Shown here one piece after another: positions 52,654-60,382 of a stretch of DNA of 64,000 nt (positions are counted from its first letter, which is position 1; the number at the start of each line of letters is the position of its first letter). This DNA comes from Lachnospiraceae bacterium (GTDB lineage: Bacteria > Bacillota > Clostridia > Lachnospirales > Lachnospiraceae): the NCBI GenBank assembly GCA_900770345.1, contig CAAGKF010000111.1, forward strand, positions 1-64,000. Reading direction: 5' to 3'. Below the pieces are notes generated by a model. It worked only from the letters and a program-made list of their open reading frames with translations, was not told the DNA's origin and made no database searches. The translations under genes and the position numbers were made by a program.

Positions 52654-53637
52654 TTACAGTCCAAGACTTCTTGCGTAATCGCTGTATTCCTCATGCCACT
52701 TGGCAAAAGTTCCGTCCTCTACCACCTGGTCGATGATCTCATTGATCCGGTCACAGAGCTTTGTCTCTCCTTTCGGCATACCGGCTCTTGTTCCCTGTAC
52801 CGTCTCATCCACAGTAAAGGAAAAATCCGGGACGATCGTCATGCCGCAGCCGTCATTCGCATCAATATAAAGCTGAGCAGTAGTCTTCTCTGTTACCACA
52901 GCGTCTGCCTTGCCCTCCTGTACCATCAGGAAGCCGTCTGTAGTTGCCGATACTCTTTTCAGCTCCTTCATGGCCGGGATCTGCTCATTGGCGAACATTT
53001 CCTGAAGAGAACCGCTCTGTACAACAACTGTTTTATCTGCCAGATCATCCGCGGATTTAATGCTCTCCAGATTCTCATCGCGAACCATCAGACCATAGGA
53101 TACCGCCTCATCCTCGAAGAAATAACCGTTAGAAAGCTCCATGGCCTCTGCCCTTGAAGGAGTATAAGCCAGCGCGGAAAGAGCAATATCATATCTTCCC
53201 TCGGTAATGCCTGTCAGAACGGCCTCAAATTCCAGAGGCACAATCCTGCACTCCACACCCAGCTGATCCGCAATGAAGCGTGCCATCTCAATATCAGCGC
53301 CTACATATTTTTCATCTCCCTGCTTAGAGGGGTCAATAAACTCATAAGGAGCAAAATAAGGCTCCGTAGCTACTTCAATATAACCTCTTGCCAGGATATC
53401 ATCCAACCGACTGCCTCCGTCTCCCTCTGCCTGGGATGAACTCTCTTCTTCCGTTTCCGCCGCAGAAGAGGCTTCCGATGAACTCTCCGCCGCGGTATCC
53501 CCCGTACTCTCTGCCGCCTTTTCTGATGAAGCGATGGTCGGCGCGGACCCTAAAGCGGAACATCCTCCCAGCAAAGCGATGGATAAAGCTGCTGCCGCTG
53601 CCGTTGCTGCCATTTTTCTTAAACCATTCTTTCTCAT
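52654..53637 (-). CDS. Polar amino acid ABC transporter substrate-binding lipoprotein
   Basis: 327 residues; GGGAGG before the ATG. Lipoprotein signal with lipobox LLGGCSA, then a Ser/Ala/Glu-rich linker of about 45 residues, then an SBP_bac_3 domain (YIEVATEPYFAPYEFIDPS, ADIEMARFIADQLGVEC, ITEGRYDIALSAL). Binds an amino acid-like ligand at the cell surface. First gene of the transporter and hydrolase operon, with a consensus promoter. Confidence 0.93.
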   Translation of the reverse strand: MRKNGLRKMAATAAAAALSIALLGGCSALGSAPTIASSEKAAESTGDTAAESSSEASSAAETEEESSSQAEGDGGSRLDDILARGYIEVATEPYFAPYEFIDPSKQGDEKYVGADIEMARFIADQLGVECRIVPLEFEAVLTGITEGRYDIALSALAYTPSRAEAMELSNGYFFEDEAVSYGLMVRDENLESIKSADDLADKTVVVQSGSLQEMFANEQIPAMKELKRVSATTDGFLMVQEGKADAVVTEKTTAQLYIDANDGCGMTIVPDFSFTVDETVQGTRAGMPKGETKLCDRINEIIDQVVEDGTFAKWHEEYSDYARSLGL

Positions 53638-53708
53638 ACCCGTTATCCTCCCGTTTCTGAAATTTTATTTTGATATTACTTTATCGTGCTAATGTGATAA
53701 CAGGTGAA

Positions 53709-53737
53709 ATTATAAGGGATAGACGCAATTCTGTCAA
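53709..53737 (-). promoter_or_regulatory. Consensus sigma-A promoter of the amino acid ABC operon
   Basis: TTGACA (53732-53737), 17-base spacer, TATAAT (53709-53714) on the minus strand. The intergenic stretch 53638-53939 holds this promoter and the dhaM terminator; I see no gene in it. Confidence 0.9.
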
Positions 53738-53837
53738 GTGTTTTTTCTATAATCTGATCTCCACCTGATTTCATATGTTACTTTTCCGATCAGGCAGACT
53801 GCAGCGATATGCAAAAGCAGGATCCCAGCCAAAAAAT

Positions 53838-53886
53838 AAAAGGCTTTCTTTCAGACATCCGTCGGATCTCCGAAAAAAAGCCTTTT
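53838..53886 (-). terminator. Terminator of the glycerol/dihydroxyacetone cluster
   Basis: AAAAGGCTTTCTTTC (53838-53852) pairs with GAAAAAAAGCCTTTT (53872-53886) with one mismatch; on the minus strand TTTTATTTTTT follows. Ends transcription after dhaM. Confidence 0.8.
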
Positions 53887-53939
53887 CTCTTTGGGGAGCA
53901 GGCCGCAGTCACGCATCCGCTTCCGGGAAAATACTTTCC

Positions 53940-54329
53940 CTACAGCTTCCGCATCTCCCTGACCTTTTCAAGCTCCTTTAATATCTCTTCAAATCCCATA
54001 CCGCCCACAGCATTGACAGAAGCCACCACAGCGCCTTCCACCAGCGGGCAGTCCGCCATGGCAATCTTTTTGTCTTCCATCATCTCCAGTACCATCTCCG
54101 TCGTCATCACGGCGCTTCCCAGATCCATCAGAACGATCACGCCGTCATCCGAATAAACGCTCTCAATGGCATTGCTGATCCGTTCAAAGCTGGTCCCGAA
54201 GCTTCCGTCCTCCAGTCCTCCGGCCGGTGCAATAGCAGCATCCCTGGCCATCATAGCTGTCAGCTCCACCACGCTTTTAGCAAGATTTTCACTGTGAGAG
54301 ACGATCACCAGTCCTACCAGGATGTCCAC
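53940..54329 (-). CDS. dhaM: Dihydroxyacetone kinase phosphotransfer subunit DhaM
   Basis: 129 residues, a lone EIIA-Man type domain. The phospho-accepting histidine is H12 in LVIVSHSENLAKSV. Takes phosphate from HPr of the PTS and re-phosphorylates ADP bound to DhaL. The HPr-like and EI-like extra domains of E. coli DhaM are absent, as usual for Firmicutes. Last gene of the cluster. Confidence 0.92.
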   Translation of the reverse strand: MDILVGLVIVSHSENLAKSVVELTAMMARDAAIAPAGGLEDGSFGTSFERISNAIESVYSDDGVIVLMDLGSAVMTTEMVLEMMEDKKIAMADCPLVEGAVVASVNAVGGMGFEEILKELEKVREMRKL

Positions 54330-54386
54330 TCTCCTTTCTTTACGCCGGCATACTGTGTACCTTCACAGCCTGTGACCGGCAAATTT

Positions 54387-55010
54387 CTACAGCATATCCT
54401 TCACAGTTTCCAGCATAAAGGAGAAGGAAGTGGCTCCCGGATCCTGATGTCCCAGCCCGCGCTCTCCTACATAGCTGGCACGGCCCTTTGTGGCAACCAG
54501 TTCCTTTGTATGCTCTGCGCCTGTCCAGGATGCCCGGCAGCCTGCTTCCAGCACAGCCTTCGCATCCGTACCGGTCAGGAAAGCTTCTTTCATGGCAGAC
54601 ACAGCCGGCACCATGGCGTCCAGCATCGTAGCTTCCTCCACAGTTGCCTTCCCTCTCTGCTTTACAGCTTCAACAGCCGCGTCCATGGCCTTCAGGAAAT
54701 CCTCCATTCCCATCTCAGTTTTGCCGCCGAGAGCCATTCCCATCTTCATATAGGCGGAGCCGTACAGCGGCCCGGAAGCGCCTCCCACAGTGGATACCAG
54801 AGCCATACCGGCTGTTTTTAAGATCGTTCCGATATCCTTATCCTCCAGCGCCGGAAGCTTCTTTTCCACTTCGGCAAAACCTCTTGCCAGATTGATCCCG
54901 TGGTCACTGTCGCCGATGGGCTGATCCAGCTTTGTCAGGTATTCCTTCTGTTCTTCGATCTTCTCCGCGATTTTCTTCAAAACGGAAATCACCATCTTGT
55001 TGTCTGCCAT
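54387..55010 (-). CDS. dhaL: Dihydroxyacetone kinase ADP-binding subunit DhaL
   Basis: 207 residues; AAAAGGAG before the ATG. Helical barrel that holds ADP-Mg as a fixed cofactor. The metal loop reads IGDSDHGINLARGF near residue 27; the usual form is GDGDHG, so one glycine is serine here. Also TVGGASGPLYGSAYMKMG. Works with DhaK and DhaM. Confidence 0.94.
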   Translation of the reverse strand: MADNKMVISVLKKIAEKIEEQKEYLTKLDQPIGDSDHGINLARGFAEVEKKLPALEDKDIGTILKTAGMALVSTVGGASGPLYGSAYMKMGMALGGKTEMGMEDFLKAMDAAVEAVKQRGKATVEEATMLDAMVPAVSAMKEAFLTGTDAKAVLEAGCRASWTGAEHTKELVATKGRASYVGERGLGHQDPGATSFSFMLETVKDML

Positions 55011-55038
55011 TTTTCTGCCATCTCCTTTTTATCCGTTT

Positions 55039-56028
55039 TTATTCTTTCCAGGCCGGAGTATCCGCCTTTGCATCCAGAAGCTCCTTCATCTGCTCATCCA
55101 GCTTCAGAAGAGAAATGGAAAAGCCCTGCATCTCGATAGAGGTCATGTATTCACCCACCAGCGTGCGGTAAACCCTGATTCCCTTTGCAGCCAGCACATC
55201 TGCCACATGGTTATTGATAATAAACAGCTCCATCAAAGGCGTCGCGCCGGAGCCGTTGATCAGTACAGCCACTTCGCTTCCGCTGTAATCAATATCTGCC
55301 AGGATTTTGTCCAGCAGAAGATCTGCCACCTCGTCAGCCGGCCTCATGGCCTCCTTGTGGGTACCGGGCTCACCATGGATTCCGATTCCCACCTCCATCT
55401 CATCCTCGCTCAGCTCAAAACCGGGCTTTCCGGCTGCCGGAACCGTACAGGGAGCAATAGCCGCGCCCATGGTGCGCACATTATCAATAACCTTCTGGGC
55501 AACTGACTGAACCTCATCCAGATCTGCTCCTGTCTCTGCCAGCGCGCCTGCGATCTTGTGAACAAAGACCGTTCCGGCCACGCCTCTGCGCCCTACGGTA
55601 TAAAGGCTTCCGTCCACCGCCACGTCATCATTTGTCACCACCTGCTTTACAGTGATACCCTCCATCTCAGCCATCTCAGCCGCCATCTCAAAATTCATAA
55701 CATCGCCGGTGTAATTTTTCACTACCATCAGGACGCCCTTATCCGTGGCAATGGCCTTGATTCCTTCCAGAATCTGATCCGGAGTCGGGGAGGTAAACAC
55801 AGCTCCGGCTACCGCCGCATCCAGCATGCCTTCTCCCACGAATCCTCCGTGAGCCGGTTCATGGCCGCTTCCGCCGCCGCTGATCAATGCAACCTTATCT
55901 TCTTTTTTTACTGCACGGACCACCACATTCCCACAGTCCAGCTTCCGCAGATGCTTCGGATAAGCCTTCACCATACCCTGGATCATCTGATTTTCAACCT
56001 GATCTACCGCATTGATAAATTTCTTCAT
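55039..56028 (-). CDS. dhaK: Dihydroxyacetone kinase substrate-binding subunit DhaK
   Basis: 329 residues; ATG at 56028 behind GGGAGG. Binds dihydroxyacetone covalently through H218 in GIGIHGEPGTH, with the phosphate-loop region SGGGSGHEPAHGGFVGEGM at residues 50-68. Converts dihydroxyacetone to its phosphate together with DhaL and DhaM. Directly downstream of the CGLNDMNC repeat gene. Confidence 0.95.
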   Translation of the reverse strand: MKKFINAVDQVENQMIQGMVKAYPKHLRKLDCGNVVVRAVKKEDKVALISGGGSGHEPAHGGFVGEGMLDAAVAGAVFTSPTPDQILEGIKAIATDKGVLMVVKNYTGDVMNFEMAAEMAEMEGITVKQVVTNDDVAVDGSLYTVGRRGVAGTVFVHKIAGALAETGADLDEVQSVAQKVIDNVRTMGAAIAPCTVPAAGKPGFELSEDEMEVGIGIHGEPGTHKEAMRPADEVADLLLDKILADIDYSGSEVAVLINGSGATPLMELFIINNHVADVLAAKGIRVYRTLVGEYMTSIEMQGFSISLLKLDEQMKELLDAKADTPAWKE

Positions 56029-56062
56029 TCCGCAAACCTCCCTCATCCATTATTTCTGTTTC

Positions 56063-56266
56063 TTATTCTTTATCCGACAGGCAGTTCATATCATTCAGTC
56101 CGCAGGTCTTGTCCTCTTCACCCGAGAGACAATTCATATCATTTAAACCACAGGATGTATCCTCCCCGCCTTCCAGACAGTTCATATCATTTAAGCCGCA
56201 GGTTTTTTCCTCGTCGCTGATCCCGTTTAAATTGGCCCAGCCTGATGCCTTTTTCTTCTCTTCCAT
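56063..56266 (-). CDS. Unrecognised small protein with three CGLNDMNC repeats
   Basis: 67 residues; ATG at 56266 behind AAAAGGAGGAACCT; an in-frame start at 56290 lacks a site. The N-terminal half (MEEKKKASGWANLNGISDEE) is polar without signal peptide. The rest is CGLNDMNC three times at an exact 16-residue period, with acidic spacers (LEGGEDTS, LSGEEDKT) and a short tail LSDKE. All six cysteines lie in the repeats as C-x6-C. It sits between DUF1667 and dhaK in the glycerol cluster. I know no family with this sequence; metal or cluster binding, a redox tag, or a precursor peptide are all conceivable. Confidence 0.8.
   Translation of the reverse strand: MEEKKKASGWANLNGISDEEKTCGLNDMNCLEGGEDTSCGLNDMNCLSGEEDKTCGLNDMNCLSDKE
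56081..56200 (-). repeat. 48-bp in-frame tandem repeat (2.5 units)
   Basis: The eight codons for CGLNDMNC recur at 56081-56104, 56129-56152 and 56177-56200, exactly 48 bases apart. The cores differ at only a few third positions, so the repeat is either young or conserved. Confidence 0.9.
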
Positions 56267-56326
56267 AGGTTCCTCCTTTTCTGTTTTCACTGCGTTTGCC
56301 GTTTTCCGGGCAATTTTCTTCTGATA

Positions 56327-56686
56327 TCATTCTACATTTCCCGTGGCGATGATGTCAACCCCGGTTCCGGCCGCATCTGCCACGATCACATCCCCGATAT
56401 GGACCGGCGCCTTTACGGTAATCCCCTTCAGTGCCTTCACACAGTCAAAGATCTTGTCCTTCGGGATATCCGACCTGGTTTTTACAGACACGGTCACATC
56501 CGTTCCTCCCTCTACCATCACTGTGCTGGTCACGATCCGGGTAGGATTGGTCACTTCTTTTCTCGCATAATCATCGCCCCGCTTACAGGTATTTCCTTCT
56601 ACCTTAAGCACTTCACCGGCCTCCATGGTCACCGTCACCGGACAGCCCAGAGGACAGCCGATACAGATCAATTCTCTTTTTTCCAT
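56327..56686 (-). CDS. DUF1667 family cysteine protein
   Basis: 119 residues; GAGGAGG before the ATG. Cysteines C8, C11, C15 and C34 (ICIGCPLGCPV and GNTCKRG) form a CxxCxxxC...C pattern like the cluster domain of molybdopterin oxidoreductases, so a 4Fe-4S cluster is likely. The C-terminal part is a small beta domain (IHIGDVIVADAAGTG is close to its end). Known to occur with GlpA-like and FAD oxidoreductases in Firmicutes, probably as an electron-transfer subunit. Starts 3 bases after the upstream stop. Confidence 0.9.
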   Translation of the reverse strand: MEKRELICIGCPLGCPVTVTMEAGEVLKVEGNTCKRGDDYARKEVTNPTRIVTSTVMVEGGTDVTVSVKTRSDIPKDKIFDCVKALKGITVKAPVHIGDVIVADAAGTGVDIIATGNVE

Positions 56687-56689
56687 CGC

Positions 56690-57955
56690 TTATGCCTCCT
56701 CAATCTTTACGGTTATGGTCTTTAAGTCCGGATACTCCAGAAGCCTGGCCTTTTCCAGTCTGATCTCCTCCATCTCGCCCGGAGCCACCACCGGACGCTT
56801 CCGGTGAAGCACCCTTTCATCATCAAAATATACGCTGATATAGCAGTTTTTATATACGCCGCCTACGCGGAACCTGACAGTCAGTTTGTCCTCCATCTGC
56901 TCCGGATGGATCGTGGAAGGAACAGTATAGCGCACTCCCTCGATGGGATTGAGACGGATCTCCCGGCCGGCCTCCTTTGCTCGTTCACCTTTTACAAAGG
57001 CCGCAGCATTCTTTCCCGCTGCCGCAGCTTCCTCGGATACAAAATCCACCAGATCATGAACATGAAGCACATTGCCGCAGGCAAAAACGCCTTCAATACT
57101 GGTTTCCAGGCTTTCATTTACAATCGGTCCGGAAGTGATGGGGCTCATTTCTACTCCCGCACCTCTGGAAAGCTCGTTCTCCGGTATCAGACCTACTGAC
57201 AGCAGCAGCGTATCGCAGTCATAATCCTCCTCCGTTCCCGGAATCGGCTTTCCTTTGCTGTCCACCTCAGCGATGGTGATCCCCGTCAGACGTTCTTTTC
57301 CCCGGATCTCCACCACCGTATGACTTAACTTCAGCGGAATATCATAGTCGTTCAGGCACTGCACAATATTTCTCTTTAATCCGCCGGAATAAGGCATCAG
57401 CTCTGCCACCACCTTGACCTTCGCGCCTTCAAGGGTCATACGGCGCGCCATGATCAGTCCGATATCGCCGGAGCCCAGGATCACTACCTCCCTGCCCGGC
57501 ATAAATCCCTCTCTGTTTACCAGGCGTTGGGCCGTTCCCGCGGAGTAAATGCCGGCCGGACGGTAGCCGGGAATGTTTAACGCGCCTCTGGACCGCTCCC
57601 TGCAGCCCATGGCCAGAATCACAGCTCCCGCCTGAATCATGAACATTCCTTCCTCCCGGTTCATCGCCGTTACCACCTTCTCATGGCTGATGTCCATGAC
57701 CATGGTATGCAGCTTATATTCAATGTTCAGCTCCTTCACCTGATCGATAAATCTAGCCGCGTATTCCGGTCCCGTCAGTTCCTCCTTAAAGGTGTGGAGA
57801 CCGAAGCCGTTGTGGATGCACTGATTTAAGATTCCTCCCAGCTCCTTATCCCTCTCCAGGATCAGTATGCTGTCTGCTCCGCTTTTCTTCGCGGAAACCG
57901 CGGCCGCAAGCCCTGCGGGGCCGCCGCCAATGATTACGATATCATATTCTTTCAT
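56690..57955 (-). CDS. FAD/NAD-dependent oxidoreductase of the glycerol cluster
   Basis: 421 residues; ATG at 57955. Two-dinucleotide-binding-domain flavoprotein: GGGPAGLAAAVSAKKSG near residue 9 for FAD and GSGDIGLIMARRM near residue 155 for NAD. GCRERSRGALNIPGYRPAG and a C-terminal GVFACGNVLHVHDLVDFVS are typical of the pyridine nucleotide-disulfide group; a CxxC redox pair is missing. Probably passes electrons between the GlpA-like enzyme, DUF1667 and NAD(P). Placed between them, 17 bases after the GlpA-like gene. Confidence 0.9.
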   Translation of the reverse strand: MKEYDIVIIGGGPAGLAAAVSAKKSGADSILILERDKELGGILNQCIHNGFGLHTFKEELTGPEYAARFIDQVKELNIEYKLHTMVMDISHEKVVTAMNREEGMFMIQAGAVILAMGCRERSRGALNIPGYRPAGIYSAGTAQRLVNREGFMPGREVVILGSGDIGLIMARRMTLEGAKVKVVAELMPYSGGLKRNIVQCLNDYDIPLKLSHTVVEIRGKERLTGITIAEVDSKGKPIPGTEEDYDCDTLLLSVGLIPENELSRGAGVEMSPITSGPIVNESLETSIEGVFACGNVLHVHDLVDFVSEEAAAAGKNAAAFVKGERAKEAGREIRLNPIEGVRYTVPSTIHPEQMEDKLTVRFRVGGVYKNCYISVYFDDERVLHRKRPVVAPGEMEEIRLEKARLLEYPDLKTITVKIEEA

Positions 57956-57972
57956 CTTCCCGACGCCCCTTT

Positions 57973-59409
57973 CTATATCCTGTCCTTGTTGATTCCTGTC
58001 ACGATCCTGGATTCGCCTCCACATTTGGTGATCTCGCCCATCTCAAGATGAAGCTCTCTGGACAGGATCTCCATGGTACGCGGTGAACAGAATCCCGCCT
58101 GGCAGCGTCCCATACCGGCACGCGTCCTGCGCTTCACCCCATCCAGGGACTTTGCCCCCAGCGGGCGGTGGATAGCATCCAGTATCTCTCCTTCCGTCAC
58201 CATCTCGCAGCGGCAGATGATATTTCCATATGCAGGCTGTTCTTTAATCAGGGCATTTCGCTCCTCCATCGTCAGAGTGTCCGGTTTTAAAATGCCCTTT
58301 CTCGTTCCCACGAAATCAGGATTTTCCTTCAAATCCAGGATGTCTTTTACGATATCCGCCACCATACAGCCAATGGCCGGACAGCTGGTCAGGCCCGGAG
58401 ACTCGATGCCGGCACAGTCCACAAAGCCGGGCGCCTCCTCCAGCTCCTTTATAATAAATTCATGGCCCGCCTCATGGGCACGAAGGCCCGCGAAGGAAGT
58501 GATCACCTGGCGCAGCGGCACATTCTTTACCGTATTGGCGCATTTGGTGATAACCTCATCCAGTCCCTGACGGGTGGTATTGGTGCCTTCCTTATCTTCA
58601 ATATCGATGGCTGTCGGTCCCACGATCAGATTGCCGTGGACCGTCGGAGCCACCAGAATTCCCTTTCCGAACTTTCCGGGAAGAGCAAAAATCGTCCTGG
58701 AAACATGCTGTCCCGCCGTGTGATCCAGGAGGCAGTAATCGCCGCGTCTCGGGGTAATGGTCAGCTTTTCTTCGCTGACCATATTGTGTATCTGATCAGC
58801 GTATACGCCTGCCGCGTTTACCACACATTTCGTCTCATACATACCGTTATTCGTCCGGATGCGAAAGCCTCCCTCGATCTTTTCGATGTCCTCCACCCTG
58901 GTATTAAAGAAAAATTCCACACCGTTGACGCTGGCATTTTCCGCCATGGCGATATTCAGACCAAAGGGGCAGACGATTCCTGCAGTGGGCGCATACAGCG
59001 CCGCAACCGCCTGGTCGGAGATATTCGGCTCCATCTCCTCCAGCTCCTTACGCTCCACAATACGAAGCCCTTCAACGCCGTTTTTAACGCCGCGCTCGTA
59101 CAGTGCTTCCAAACCCGGCCGGCTTTCCTCATCCGTACATACTACCAGGGAGCCATTCTGAATAAACTCAAAATCAAGCTCCTTCGCAAGCTGCGGCATC
59201 ATTTTATTTCCCATAACATTCAGCTTTGCCATCAGAGAGCCGCTGGCCGCATCATATCCGGCATGGACAATGGCACTGTTTGCTTTGGAGGTGCCGCAGC
59301 ATACATCTTCCTCCTTCTCCAGCACACAGGCCTTCACCTGATAGCGGGACAATTCTCTTGCTGATGCGGAGCCGGACACACCGGCGCCGATAATGATCAC
59401 ATCATACAT
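57973..59409 (-). CDS. GlpA-like glycerol-3-phosphate dehydrogenase
   Basis: 478 residues; start at 59409 with AAGGAG upstream, which keeps the upstream hairpin out of the coding region. DAO-type FAD domain (IIIGAGVSGSASARELSRY), GTSKANSAIVHAGYDA, and a C-terminal BFD-like 2Fe-2S domain with C399, C401, C436 and C441 (ICRCEM, MGRCQAGFC). Oxidises glycerol-3-phosphate to dihydroxyacetone phosphate in anaerobic GlpABC-type systems. A closely related L-2-hydroxyacid oxidase is an alternative, but the glp context favours GlpA. Confidence 0.88.
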   Translation of the reverse strand: MYDVIIIGAGVSGSASARELSRYQVKACVLEKEEDVCCGTSKANSAIVHAGYDAASGSLMAKLNVMGNKMMPQLAKELDFEFIQNGSLVVCTDEESRPGLEALYERGVKNGVEGLRIVERKELEEMEPNISDQAVAALYAPTAGIVCPFGLNIAMAENASVNGVEFFFNTRVEDIEKIEGGFRIRTNNGMYETKCVVNAAGVYADQIHNMVSEEKLTITPRRGDYCLLDHTAGQHVSRTIFALPGKFGKGILVAPTVHGNLIVGPTAIDIEDKEGTNTTRQGLDEVITKCANTVKNVPLRQVITSFAGLRAHEAGHEFIIKELEEAPGFVDCAGIESPGLTSCPAIGCMVADIVKDILDLKENPDFVGTRKGILKPDTLTMEERNALIKEQPAYGNIICRCEMVTEGEILDAIHRPLGAKSLDGVKRRTRAGMGRCQAGFCSPRTMEILSRELHLEMGEITKCGGESRIVTGINKDRI

Positions 59410-59439
59410 AAAAGGTAATCTCTCCTTCTCGCTAAAGAA

Positions 59440-59485
59440 GAGCCTGATAAAGAAACGCATCCTTCGATACGCAATTGTCAGGCTC
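59440..59485 (-). promoter_or_regulatory. Leader hairpin of the GlpA-like gene (terminator-like)
   Basis: GAGCCTGA (59440-59447 on the complement) and TCAGGCTC pair as an 8-bp outer stem, with a seven-pair inner stem (GCGUAUC with GAUGCGU, two wobbles) in the RNA, and UUCUUU right after. It stands just before the ribosome site. In Bacillus the glpD leader has a GlpP-controlled terminator, so this is a candidate target. Confidence 0.55.
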
Positions 59486-59573
59486 CTCTCTCATTCTGCA
59501 TTATTCAATTGAGTCAGGTAATCTGACAATCTTTATCTGTTCTGAAAACCTTATTTTTGTCTCAGAGCGGTTC

Positions 59574-60284
59574 CTACCACGGAATTGCACCATACAGCAG
59601 AACTGCCGCGATCGCGCCGATGATCGGTCCTACAATAACAACAGGAGCATAGCTCCAGTTGGAATCGCCCTTTCCCTTAATCGGAAGAAGAGTATGGGCC
59701 AGACGCGGTCCAAGGTCACGGGCCGGGTTGATCGCATAACCAGTCAGACCTCCCAGGGACATACCGATGGAAACGATGATTCCGAATACAAGGAATTTCT
59801 CTACGCCGGGAGCGCAGTTTGCAACCTGAGCAATACCCTTGATCGCAAATACAAGAACGAAGGTTCCGATCGCTTCGCTTAAAATATTGAGCGGCATATT
59901 CGGAACAGATGGTCCGGTGGAGAAAACGCCCAGCTTAGTGCCGGGATTGTCAGTTGCGTCGAACTGATCCTTAAACATAATATAAACCAGACATGCGCCT
60001 ACAAATGCGCCTGCGAACTGAGCAACGATATATCCGGGAACAAGTGCCCAGGACATACTGCCGTCAACTGCCAGTGCAATGGTCAGAGCCGGATTAAAAT
60101 GAGCTCCGGAGGCTGCTCCGAAAATAAATGCCGGTACCATAACGGCAAGGCCCCAGGCAAAGGTGATCTGGATTGATCCTGCACCCTTCATGCCTGATTT
60201 ATTTAACGTTACGTTTGCTACTACACCATCACCTAAAAGAATCAGCATCATGGTTCCTAAAAATTCAGCGATATATGGCAACAT
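59574..60284 (-). CDS. glpF: Glycerol uptake facilitator GlpF
   Basis: 236 residues, six membrane helices. MIP family with both pore motifs: GAHFNPALT (N64) and GYAINPARDLGPR; the aspartate after the second NPAR marks aquaglyceroporins. Lets glycerol enter by diffusion. Lies between glpK and the GlpA-like gene, with hairpins on both sides. Confidence 0.95.
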   Translation of the reverse strand: MLPYIAEFLGTMMLILLGDGVVANVTLNKSGMKGAGSIQITFAWGLAVMVPAFIFGAASGAHFNPALTIALAVDGSMSWALVPGYIVAQFAGAFVGACLVYIMFKDQFDATDNPGTKLGVFSTGPSVPNMPLNILSEAIGTFVLVFAIKGIAQVANCAPGVEKFLVFGIIVSIGMSLGGLTGYAINPARDLGPRLAHTLLPIKGKGDSNWSYAPVVIVGPIIGAIAAVLLYGAIPW

Positions 60285-60312
60285 ATAGCGTACCCCCTAT
60301 TCTTTTGTGGTC

Positions 60313-60345
60313 CGGGCCGGCGGCTTTCCCTGCCGCCGACGCCCG
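60313..60345 (-). promoter_or_regulatory. GC-rich hairpin between glpK and glpF
   Basis: CGGGC (60313-60317) with GCCCG (60341-60345), and inside them GGCGGC (60319-60324) with GCCGCC (60332-60337). No T-run, so an RNA stabiliser or processing element rather than a terminator. Confidence 0.5.
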
Positions 60346-60382
60346 AAACGTGAACTGTTAAGTTTTCTCGCATCCGTTCCCC

